Virus record (IMG/VR): IMGVR_UViG_3300027841_000073
Span: 1-64,000 of that record
Origin: a virus
Strand: one strand, 5' to 3'
DNA: 64,000 nt
Under the pieces are notes generated by a model that had not been told where the DNA came from, made no database searches, and saw only the letters and a program-made list of their open reading frames with translations. Shown here piece by piece: positions 9,126 through 18,000 of this stretch. A program made the translations under genes and the position numbers. The stretch's first letter is position 1; each line of letters opens with the position of its first letter.

Positions 9126-10088
9126 TTAGCCAAAATTAATTCTATCTTCAATAGTTCCCCTATATCCACGAAAGGGTATTATTATGGACTCACCCCCTGA
9201 AAGTCCTATGTATATTGTATTACCACAAATAGTATTTTTATTGGTAGTACATTTAATTTTTAAAGGGCTTAAACGATGTCCTAACAAGCTATCGACTTGC
9301 TCCAATAAAGTAATATCTTCATCTACATTTACATTACTAAATAAATCATAAGCTTCCCTAAAAGGTAAAGATACACAATGACCTGCAAGTATTGATATTT
9401 TATCTTTTACTTTATTACCTTCCCCATCCAATATGTATTCCCCTTTTTCGTCTTTTAAGTAGAATAAGTCATTTTTCAAAATCTTCATAAAAGTATCAAT
9501 AGTAATAGTAGAAAATTTCTGTTTACCAATAGTGTAAAAATCAATTTCAATAGGCAAAGACTTTATTTTATCAAGATCCAAATCATCAAAAGTTAAATCA
9601 GAAAACCCAAATCTATGAACATTTGTTTCCTTGCATTTATTACAGTAGTAAGGTACGGAGTAAATTGGTGCAGGTAAAGAAGACATTTTTCTAAGTACAT
9701 TGATATACATAAAATCAAATAAAGATAATTGCCGTTTATCAAAATTTTCTGTCTCTATACCTTGAAGCATTAACTCATACTGATAATCTAAAGGCAATTT
9801 TGAATCGGATAGTGTCTTTATTATTCTATACGGATATGTGGAAGCTATTATTCTACTACCTTTTGGATATGGTAAATAATGAGTAGGAATATCTCCAATT
9901 AAAAATTTTGAAGTTTGATCCTTTAGTAATTCAATTTTACTTGCAAGATTACTAATAAACTCTTCATTGAATTTCAAATTTAAAAAATCATTTTTTTCAA
10001 TGCTTTTACTTTCTTTCTTTTTAGCTACTGGATTACCTTTTAACGTTAATCCATTAATATCTTTTTTATTTTTGATTTCAAAACTCAT
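9126..10088 (-). CDS. Zinc-motif protein in the tail-chaperone/hub-assembly slot
   Basis: A 320-residue protein between the tube genes and the tape measure. Cys pairs at YYCNKCKETN (residue ~150) and near the C-terminus (KCTTNKNTICGN) suggest a zinc ribbon split by a helical segment. T4 gp26-type hub-assembly proteins have similar Cys motifs, and in P2/Mu-like order this slot holds the tail assembly chaperone. Either role is possible. It has its own SD (AAGGAGGAAACG region) downstream of a terminator, so it may have a separate transcript. Confidence 0.5.
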   Translation of the reverse strand: MSFEIKNKKDINGLTLKGNPVAKKKESKSIEKNDFLNLKFNEEFISNLASKIELLKDQTSKFLIGDIPTHYLPYPKGSRIIASTYPYRIIKTLSDSKLPLDYQYELMLQGIETENFDKRQLSLFDFMYINVLRKMSSLPAPIYSVPYYCNKCKETNVHRFGFSDLTFDDLDLDKIKSLPIEIDFYTIGKQKFSTITIDTFMKILKNDLFYLKDEKGEYILDGEGNKVKDKISILAGHCVSLPFREAYDLFSNVNVDEDITLLEQVDSLLGHRLSPLKIKCTTNKNTICGNTIYIGLSGGESIIIPFRGYRGTIEDRINFG

Positions 10089-10111
10089 ACGTTTCCTCCT
10101 TGTCTAAATTA

Positions 10112-10146
10112 AAATACCCCACCCTACATATTAGGGCAGGGTATTT
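10112..10146 (-). terminator. Hairpin terminator after the tube gene
   Basis: On the minus strand, AAATACCC-TG-CCCT pairs with AGGG-TG-GGGTATTT around a 7-nt loop; the two central U-G and G-U pairs are only possible in minus-strand RNA. It is followed by a T-rich stretch. It lies between the 161-residue tube-like gene and the chaperone-slot gene and would trim tube and sheath messages from the rest of the tail operon. Confidence 0.65.
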
Positions 10147-10170
10147 GAAGTTTAATAAACGTAAACTATT

Positions 10171-10656
10171 TTATAATTCACCGGCAATAACAAACTCTAA
10201 TTGAGAACTATGATTACCACTTTCTGAATTACCACTATAATTTAAAGCCCCTTGTGGAAAAACTAAATACCCTTTTATTTCTAATATCGCATTTCTATTT
10301 TTTAATTTAGCAATATGCAATTCTCTTACAGCTTTATCCAATGTTAATGCATAATATCCATTACCACTTATCTCTTTTACCCATTGCTTAATCCAATTTT
10401 GAACATTTAAATTTATGTCATCAATAAAATTCAATGTTATTACTTTTAAAGCACTTGTTTTTTCTGGTACAGCAAAAGGTAAAGAAGGTGTTTCAAAAGT
10501 TTTACTTTGAAAAGCATATATAGGTTCTTCAACAGTAGTAGCAGGGAACCACTCTTTAAATGGGTAAGGTGCTGATGGGATTTTTATATCCCATAACCAA
10601 CTTTTACTCCATTCAATCTTACGTAAATCTTCAACATTTTTAAGCCAGATTCCCAT
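10171..10656 (-). CDS. Tail tube protein, gp19-like (second copy)
   Basis: A 161-residue protein with features of the gp19 tube fold: IEWSKSWLWDIKIPSAPYPF at the start, then EEPIYAFQSKTFETPSLPF, ALKVITLNFIDDINLNVQNW, and a final strand set QLEFVIAGEL. It overlaps the 189-residue tube-like gene by one base. Two tube-fold proteins in tandem suggest one is the main tube and the other a tube-initiator or terminal ring. Assignment between them cannot be made here. Confidence 0.65.
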   Translation of the reverse strand: MGIWLKNVEDLRKIEWSKSWLWDIKIPSAPYPFKEWFPATTVEEPIYAFQSKTFETPSLPFAVPEKTSALKVITLNFIDDINLNVQNWIKQWVKEISGNGYYALTLDKAVRELHIAKLKNRNAILEIKGYLVFPQGALNYSGNSESGNHSSQLEFVIAGEL

Positions 10657-11225
10657 TAAAAATTATTTACTCCAAAAGCATCACGATTAGTAATTGAGTA
10701 TTCATTAAAATAATCATACTTCAAAGTGAATACTGGTTTTTGTGGATCAGCTTCATTTCCAAGTTCCGCACCCGGATCACCTAATTCCATTAAAACACCA
10801 ATTAACTTATAACCCCATCTTGCTTTATCAACATTATCAAGTAATGTAATTGTTAATTCAGCCTCTAGTAAATCTTTATCAGCGGTTGTACCTTCACCAC
10901 CGTTTTCTGTACGCCAAATATGCTCACGCCAATCATGTTGAAAACTGATAACTTTATTATTAACTGTTTCGAAGCATGTTAAAGTAATGGTATCATCATA
11001 TTCCCCTTTACCATGCTGGTTTACTCTACTACCTCTAATTCCAATTTGAGTCATGGCAACAGTTAATTTGGGAGTACCAATACTTTCAGCACGAAAATTT
11101 ATATCCTCTGAATTATAGTTTCCACCTAAAACAGCGGGTAATTTAGTGAATTGAACTGCCCATCTATGCAGTTGTGTAAACTGCCCTAAACTTCTAATGT
11201 TTTCAACAGTAGGTCTTAAAGCCAT
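10656..11225 (-). CDS. Tail tube protein, gp19-like (first copy)
   Basis: A 189-residue protein directly after the sheath gene, the usual place of the tube gene. Residues ~20-60 (HRWAVQFTKLPAV, then RAESIGTPKLTVAMTQIGIRG) and the middle (DTITLTCFETVNNKVISFQH, KARWGYKLIGVLMELGDPG) match the strand order of gp19-type tube proteins. A strong SD precedes ATG 11225. A stable hairpin separates it from the sheath gene, which may allow different expression levels. Confidence 0.75.
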   Translation of the reverse strand: MALRPTVENIRSLGQFTQLHRWAVQFTKLPAVLGGNYNSEDINFRAESIGTPKLTVAMTQIGIRGSRVNQHGKGEYDDTITLTCFETVNNKVISFQHDWREHIWRTENGGEGTTADKDLLEAELTITLLDNVDKARWGYKLIGVLMELGDPGAELGNEADPQKPVFTLKYDYFNEYSITNRDAFGVNNF

Positions 11226-11244
11226 ATTATTCCTCCTTGTTTTT

Positions 11245-11274
11245 AAGGCTTGCGTATATTACAACGCAAGCCTT
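11245..11274. terminator. Stable hairpin between sheath and tube genes
   Basis: A perfect 11-bp stem, AAGGCTTGCGT with ACGCAAGCCTT, around an 8-nt loop. On the minus strand, the coding direction, no T-tract follows, so it may act as a message-stability or processing element rather than a terminator. On the plus strand a T-rich run follows. Confidence 0.55.
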
Positions 11275-11286
11275 TTAATTTTTATA

Positions 11287-14200
11287 TCAACCCAATGATA
11301 ATGATGCACCAGTACGAGTAATAATAGTAGTAAAAGGAATTTCTTCAATAGACTTAGTAGGCTGAACAAACAACCATACATTAAGTCTATTTGCATCAAT
11401 ATCTTCATTACTATTATTTGCTTCATCACATTGTGCTCGGAAATCATATACCCCTAAACGTGATTTGATATTTTGCATATAGGAATTAATTCCTTGCTCA
11501 ATCAATTTACGGGTAGAAGCATCATTTTCAAAAGTATTCAAATCAAACAGGAAAGTATCAAGGAAAGCCGCAATAGCAGGTTCAATAACAATAAGTAGTA
11601 ATCTTACATTAATTCTATCATCCGAAGCAGGTATAGCTAATAAGGTTTTTTGTCCCCAAATTCTAATACCACGACCGGGATAGAAATCAATTGGATTAAT
11701 ACCATTGTCATAAAGTACATCTTGATCCCCTTCCAGATATTCACGGGCAACGCCAAGCACATTAAGTATGCCGCGTTTTTCACCGGCAGGTGGATACCAA
11801 ATTTCATAATTACTTGCAGTTTCAGAAATAGCACTACCAACATACCCATCAGGCGGAACATACATATCTCTTGCATTATATTTATCCGTAATAAGTAAAT
11901 GCGGAGTGTATAATGCCGCATATGAAGTATTTGCATTAAGTTCTTCTTTACGATATGCAACTACTTCATTGAGATAATCATTACTAATTTCATCTTCCAA
12001 AGGACAACTTAAAACAGCAAAGCAATCCTTACGTGTTTCACATAAAGTAATCAAACCTTGTTTTTGATAAGAAGGTGTAGCCCAACCACCATCAAGCAGC
12101 AAAGTAACTTGTGAAGCACGTTTATTATAAAATAAATCCAATGCTAATAATTGGTGTGCATCGCTTACGGTATCTCCATCACTACCATTAGCAAGTTGAA
12201 GAATTACGTCTTGATCCTTTGGCAGAATTGAAGAATCAATAGCGGTATTATTAATACCTCTAATGTAATTACTTCTTTGCAGTACAGTTTCAACATAAAT
12301 GGAATTACCATATCCATCTTTTGCATCTTTATCTCTACTGCAAAGATAAGCTGTTTCAGGCTGATAAACAGTACCATCACCTGTTTCAGTTTTCTTCCAT
12401 ACGTAAATAAGGAAAGCACCGGGAACTTTTACAGTATCCGCCGCTTCCTGTTGGCTTAATGTCCAATCTTCGGGATCACCATACGGATAGTGTAATGTAG
12501 TAATGTAAATATCCCTGTTCCAACGTCCTTGATTACTACCATAAATGAGTAAACATTTACGTTCAAGTCCAAGCAATTCTTGGTTTTCATAATTGAGAAT
12601 TGTATGAACTCCAGTACCAGAATCGTTGATTTGAATTGCAACACCTAATTTAGCGGCATTAATACTTGTCGCTAATTTGATTTGATTTGTTGTTGAAAGT
12701 TTAATTACGTAGTAATCCACACCAGAATTTAAACCGGCAGGAAGTGTACCAGTAGAGGTTAATCTAACATCATCAGTTGTTGCAATCCATTCATAGAAAG
12801 TAGCGGACACATTTAAAATGTCATTCGATAAATCACCATCTAAATCAGAAATAGATTCTTTCTCGGTAAAAGTAATTGTATGCACCCCTGTTCCTGTATT
12901 AATAATATCAATAGCAGAACCACCAATACTTCTTGCTAATTGAATTTCAGTACCAGTACCGGGGATAGTATAAAAACTAACGCCTACTCCATCACTACCT
13001 TGTTGCGTAACAACAATATCAAACCCTGTATCAACATCAGCGGCATCAGTACAATTACCAGTAGCAACAACTTCTACTTCAACAAGGGAACCAGTAGGAG
13101 AAGCACTAAAAGTAGTACCAGCGCCACCAACAGCATGAATGGCTGTTGCTACTTTTGTAGCTACTTGTGTAGCTGTTTCACCGGCAAGTAAAGCAACAGG
13201 GATAGGTGTTCCACCCGGAGCAGGATCAATACCCGTAGGATCAACACCTTGTGCAGAAACCGAAGTAGTAACAGGAGAAGTACCATCCGTTGCATCAGTA
13301 CAAGCACCCACCACAACATGAGTACAAGTAACAGTATTAGTACCACCCGCTGACGCACTAAATACAACACCCGCACCACCGACAGCATGTAAAGCTGTTG
13401 CAATTTTACCGGCAACATCAATAGCACTATCACCTGTAACAACATCAACAGGACCAATGGAAGTGCCACCGGGGGCAGGGTCAACACCAACACTATCCTT
13501 GGTAAACCACAAATAGTAAGATGTAGTAGTGGAATCTATGGTAAAGTATTCCCCACCTGCAAAAGTAGTAGCATCAGTACAAAGGATAGATGTAATTTCA
13601 TTTATAGCACCTACTGTAAACCAAACATAATAATTAACAAGTGTATCGGAAATATTAAAGTATTCACCACCTGCTAATGTACTTTCACCATAACAAGTAA
13701 TTTCAAAAAGTTCGGATAAAGCTAATCCTTTTGGCAATGTTCCTGTAGTCGTTAAATTGACAATGTTATTAAGTGTAACAGCATCAAAGAAATTAGCTGT
13801 TACTGTCAATTCATCGGTTACAGCATTAGCGGTAAAAGCAGATGTATCCGCTTTATCCATTAAAGTACCAACAACATCCGTACCCGGAGTAGATAATTCA
13901 ATATACACACCAAGATTTGCATTAACCAAACTATCAGCTAATTTAATTTGGCTTTCACCCACAACTTTTATAACGTAATAATCAGTAGCAGGAAGTAAAT
14001 CAGTTCCAGTAGCATCTTTAGGATAAACAGTAGCGGCAATCTGAATCCTATCCCCTGTTACTGACATATTATTAAATTCATCGGAACAAATAAAAGCATC
14101 CCTATCCATTAAAACAGTAAAAGCAGAACTAAGTCCAGTAAGTTTACCATCACTACTATCCAAATCATAAGAGGATGGGAGACTCATACCATATTCTACT

Positions 14201-14823
14201 TCACCGTTGGAATTAGTACCAATAAGATTTAATGTAGTATCTCCAGAACCATTATCGGTAAATTCTACATAAATACCATTTTCAGCATCTTCTTTACTGG
14301 CCGCCAATTGAATCTGTCTGTTTTCTTCATCAAAGACAATCACATAGTAAGTTGTCAATAATGATAAACCAGTAGGTAATACACCTGTAGTAGTCAATTG
14401 AATTTTTTCAGCGGTGGCTACCATATCAAAAAAGGTATCCGCTATTTCAATTTCTTCTGTTGTACCTGTTGGAAATGTCAATGTACTAGTACCAAAATCA
14501 GGTACAACAATTGCTAAAGATAAAGGGGTATCTTGAGCAAGGAAACAACCACCATAAAGAGGATTATTAGCAGAACGCACCATCCATACTTTATTTGTAT
14601 TTTGTGCTACTGCTAATGCAGAAAAATATGCTTCCGTATAATCCACTTTAATAGTTTGATCCGGGGTATAATACTTTAAAATATCAGCTTCCCCATTTAC
14701 TAATCTTTTAGTATTTACTTCCCCTTTAGCGAATGGGCCTATAATACCTACATACAAACCGGGAAATGAAGGAACTCTTGTATCAAGTTTCCATTCCCTA
14801 ATAATAACTTGCGCTCTTGCCAT
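11287..14823 (-). CDS. Tail sheath protein with large beta-repeat insertion
   Basis: A 1178-residue protein, far longer than common sheaths (about 400-700). Residues 1-~95 (SFPGLYVGIIGPFAKGEV...) and ~745-1178 (DGDTVSDAHQLLALD, then the C-terminal KLIEQGINSYMQNIKSRLG) carry the sheath signature. Between them lies a ~650-residue insert made of repeats. One type has LTTTGTLPxGL, YYVI and IQLAxS landmarks. A second type is a nearly duplicated ~75-residue unit centred on DPAPGGTS/TP and IATALHAVGGAG. The insert would project from the outside of the tail. ATG 14823 has a clear SD (GGAGG). Confidence 0.85.
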   Translation of the reverse strand: MARAQVIIREWKLDTRVPSFPGLYVGIIGPFAKGEVNTKRLVNGEADILKYYTPDQTIKVDYTEAYFSALAVAQNTNKVWMVRSANNPLYGGCFLAQDTPLSLAIVVPDFGTSTLTFPTGTTEEIEIADTFFDMVATAEKIQLTTTGVLPTGLSLLTTYYVIVFDEENRQIQLAASKEDAENGIYVEFTDNGSGDTTLNLIGTNSNGEVEYGMSLPSSYDLDSSDGKLTGLSSAFTVLMDRDAFICSDEFNNMSVTGDRIQIAATVYPKDATGTDLLPATDYYVIKVVGESQIKLADSLVNANLGVYIELSTPGTDVVGTLMDKADTSAFTANAVTDELTVTANFFDAVTLNNIVNLTTTGTLPKGLALSELFEITCYGESTLAGGEYFNISDTLVNYYVWFTVGAINEITSILCTDATTFAGGEYFTIDSTTTSYYLWFTKDSVGVDPAPGGTSIGPVDVVTGDSAIDVAGKIATALHAVGGAGVVFSASAGGTNTVTCTHVVVGACTDATDGTSPVTTSVSAQGVDPTGIDPAPGGTPIPVALLAGETATQVATKVATAIHAVGGAGTTFSASPTGSLVEVEVVATGNCTDAADVDTGFDIVVTQQGSDGVGVSFYTIPGTGTEIQLARSIGGSAIDIINTGTGVHTITFTEKESISDLDGDLSNDILNVSATFYEWIATTDDVRLTSTGTLPAGLNSGVDYYVIKLSTTNQIKLATSINAAKLGVAIQINDSGTGVHTILNYENQELLGLERKCLLIYGSNQGRWNRDIYITTLHYPYGDPEDWTLSQQEAADTVKVPGAFLIYVWKKTETGDGTVYQPETAYLCSRDKDAKDGYGNSIYVETVLQRSNYIRGINNTAIDSSILPKDQDVILQLANGSDGDTVSDAHQLLALDLFYNKRASQVTLLLDGGWATPSYQKQGLITLCETRKDCFAVLSCPLEDEISNDYLNEVVAYRKEELNANTSYAALYTPHLLITDKYNARDMYVPPDGYVGSAISETASNYEIWYPPAGEKRGILNVLGVAREYLEGDQDVLYDNGINPIDFYPGRGIRIWGQKTLLAIPASDDRINVRLLLIVIEPAIAAFLDTFLFDLNTFENDASTRKLIEQGINSYMQNIKSRLGVYDFRAQCDEANNSNEDIDANRLNVWLFVQPTKSIEEIPFTTIITRTGASLSLG

Positions 14824-14844
14824 TTTATGCCTCCATATTTTTGA

Positions 14845-15009
14845 TTAACGGATAATCTTAGCTTTAGTTAAATCCAAACCTTCAATTTTATTTTCTATAA
14901 ATTCCTTATTTGTTTTTTTGAAGGATGGTATAACAATCATTTTTCCTTCATACGTAAAACGAATCGGCCCATTAAATTTGTTTAAAATTGCTACCTTGTT
15001 CTCGTTCAT
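14845..15009 (-). CDS. Small conserved-looking protein, 54 residues
   Basis: Runs from ATG 15009 (MNENKVAILNKF...) to TAA. A textbook SD (AAAAAGGAGA) sits 8 nt upstream and a GTATATGTATTT promoter candidate begins 20 nt upstream, so it is very likely a real gene. Charged, about half strand, half helix: PIRFTYEGKMIVIPSF then KKTNKEFIENKIEGLDL. It lies just ahead of the sheath in the same transcript. Function unknown. Confidence 0.75.
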   Translation of the reverse strand: MNENKVAILNKFNGPIRFTYEGKMIVIPSFKKTNKEFIENKIEGLDLTKAKIIR

Positions 15010-15029
15010 GTTTTTAATCTCCTTTTTGA

Positions 15030-15041
15030 AAATACATATAC
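15030..15041 (-). promoter_or_regulatory. Late-promoter candidate GTATATGTATTT
   Basis: Second exact copy of the minus-strand motif, 20 nt before the 54-residue gene that leads the sheath-tube transcript. This is a sensible place for a strong late promoter. Confidence 0.5.
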
Positions 15042-15044
15042 CTT

Positions 15045-18000
15045 TTATTGTTTGAATTTCTTTTCAAGTATATCTACTTTTAAGTTAAAATCCAATTCAT
15101 TTTTTATTACTATTTTATTTACTTTTAAAGTTTTAGTCAATTCTTTGCTTTCATTTTTGAATTCATTTACATTTTTCAATATATTTATTAATACTGAATC
15201 CTTCTTGAATTTATACATTTTCAATTCAGCAATGATACTTTTTATTACTTTTTCTTTCATTGCAGGTATCCATAATTCAATTACATCACCGATTAATACA
15301 GGAATAATATACAACTGATCCGTTATCCAATTTTTCCTATGTACTTGGTATATTTCTTTCCTGAACAGGATAGATGATCTAAGTATGGCATTTAAGGGCT
15401 TATTTATTTCTTCGAACAGTTCCATTAAAACATCTTTATTCTTTTCGGTCATTACAAATTTTTTACTTTTTAACAGCTTATAAAATAGTACTAATTTTGA
15501 TTTAGTAGCTATCGTTCTATACATTTCAAATTTATCGTAACCTAAAGGCTTTGCAAGTTTAAGTATTTCACTTTCACTATCAGGTTCATATTCTATACCT
15601 ATACCTAAATTACCTGCAAAAATTAAAGTCTTTAAATCAGTAGAAGATTGTAAAGATGGTTCTTTACTTTTCTTTATAAGTTTATCCGGGGTATCAATTG
15701 TAGGTGTAGGTTCAGTTATTTCATCCGCATATTTTTTACGCATTTTCATTAACCATCTATACATATCTATATGATGATTTTTTATTTTATTGGAAGGTCT
15801 ACCACCTTGTGTAAACCAAGTTTTTCTTTCTTCATCATAAATATATTCAGGTGTATCCAATTTTCTTTTACCATCTTGATAAATGGGATACACATTACCG
15901 TCATACTCCAATCTAAAATGATCAGGGAAAGTATCTTTAATAAAGTAGTATTCCCCAATATCTTTTTTGGATTTTTTTACTTTTTCTTTTAATTTATCCA
16001 ATATATCTTTTTTCAATACTTTTTTAGGTTCTACTTCTGGCTCTATTTCTGGTTCAACAGTTTTACTTTTCTTACCAAAATTAAAGCCTAATTCAGTTAA
16101 AGCCTTAATGAATTTTTTATAGGCTTTTGGATTTTTAGCTATATAGGAACTTGCTCTACCAGTAGGTGTAATAAAAGTACCATTAGAATAAACCAGTTTT
16201 AATTCTTCGGAATCGGTTCTCGGTAAATATTGATAAATTTCACCATTAGGATAAACATGGTAGTAAAGCATTATATTACCAGTAGGGTGTTTTACTTTCT
16301 TAAAAATTTTACCTTGATCTTTATCTTTACCTTCTTTTACTCTGGCTTTATTTACTTGTTCTTCTTTTTCTTTTAAATGTTCCGGTAAATCACCTTGGTA
16401 TCCTAAATTATAAAGTGCTTCCTCTATTTTTGATAAAAGTAAATCAAGTTTTGGCACTTTAGCTCTTGTAACTTTTTTACCAGTTTCTTTATCCCTGATG
16501 ACTCCAATTAATTTCTCTTTGTTGTACCTGTAAAACCAAGCAAAATCCTTGAACTCTTTTGCATCTTTATCCCATGTAGCTATATTACCTTTTATATCAA
16601 CCTTTGCTTTTAAACCCCCGATAGTAATAATAGCAGTTTTTAATTGTTTAATTTTCGATTTTTCAATTATTGGTTCTACTTTTTCTTTACCTTTACTCTT
16701 GAATTTATAACCCAATGTCTTTAATGCACGATCAAGTTTATCAAAAGCTTTATCATCCGTTTTAAAATAAATTTTACGGAATGTTTTTAACCCTAACCAA
16801 TCTGGTTCTTTATAAATGGCTAATAAACCACCATCATTTATTGTAAGTAATCTATCATCTACATTTAGTTTATGTAAATTATAAGCTACTTTATTTCCTT
16901 TTTGTTCTTTAACTACTGCGTATTCATTACTACCAATTTGTAATCTCACATAAGGTATACTAAATCCTGTTAAATCTTCATAATCTTTTTTAATTGCTTT
17001 ATCACCAACAACACCAATTTTTGTACCCGGTAAAGTTACCGTTTGCCCTTTTCTATCACCTTCCAGTATTTTTACTAATACGGTAAACTCCCCACTATCT
17101 ATCATATTACCAGTTTTATTTCCAAGTTCATCCAACTCCGGTTCTTTAATTTGTTTTATTTTAGTAATAATACCTTTACCAAATTCAGTAATACATTCAT
17201 ACATTATTAGTTTGGAATAATCATTATCAACTTCTTCTAAAACATCTTTTAAAACTCTACCATCTTCTTTTGGTATGTCTAAGCCTTCGGGCCATGGAAC
17301 TTCCATGGTATCCGTACCTTTCATAGTTTCGCCTGTTGTTTTTATTTCTACCCATTTAGTAGCATCGGGATCTTCATCATTTTTCTTTTGCCATTCATCA
17401 TTTTCCACTTTTCTAAAAGCCTGTAATGATCTTTCTTCTACTGCTTTAAAAGAAGACATAATTATTGTATAAGGTATATCATTACGAATTTCTTGTCCTG
17501 TTAATGGATCAATTTTTACAGGGTTCCTTAAAAAATCCAAGCTAGCTTTTAATTCAGGCAATTTTCTAAATTCTTCTGGTATTTGTTCCATAGTTATAAT
17601 ACCAGAAAGAACAGAATTTTTCTGCATGTTACGCATTACACGTCTTACTTTTAAAACATCAAGAGTCTTATCAACTAAAATCCAATCAATTGTTACTAAT
17701 TCTCTTTGTTTCTTTAATTCACCTGTTTCTTTATCTCTACCCGCAGGTCTATAAATTCGTGCTACTACTTGGTCAACAGCACCACTACTCCAAGGTATAT
17801 CCAACCTAATCATTCTACTTGCAACTTGTAAATTATGTCCTTCCGTTAGACTTTCATCGGACCCTACTAATATTTTTATATTAGCATCTTTTTTAAACCT
17901 TTCTAAATTTTTAACCATACCCCCGGAATAAACAATAGCCATTTTCTTATAATTATCAGGAAGCCCCTTCATTATATCTTGTAGTACTTTTCCTTTATAT

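Noticed and set aside
13161-13493. Long Leu/Val-rich ORF inside the sheath gene
   Set aside because: An off-frame shadow of the repeat-rich sheath sequence, without an SD; similar shadows occur throughout the sheath.
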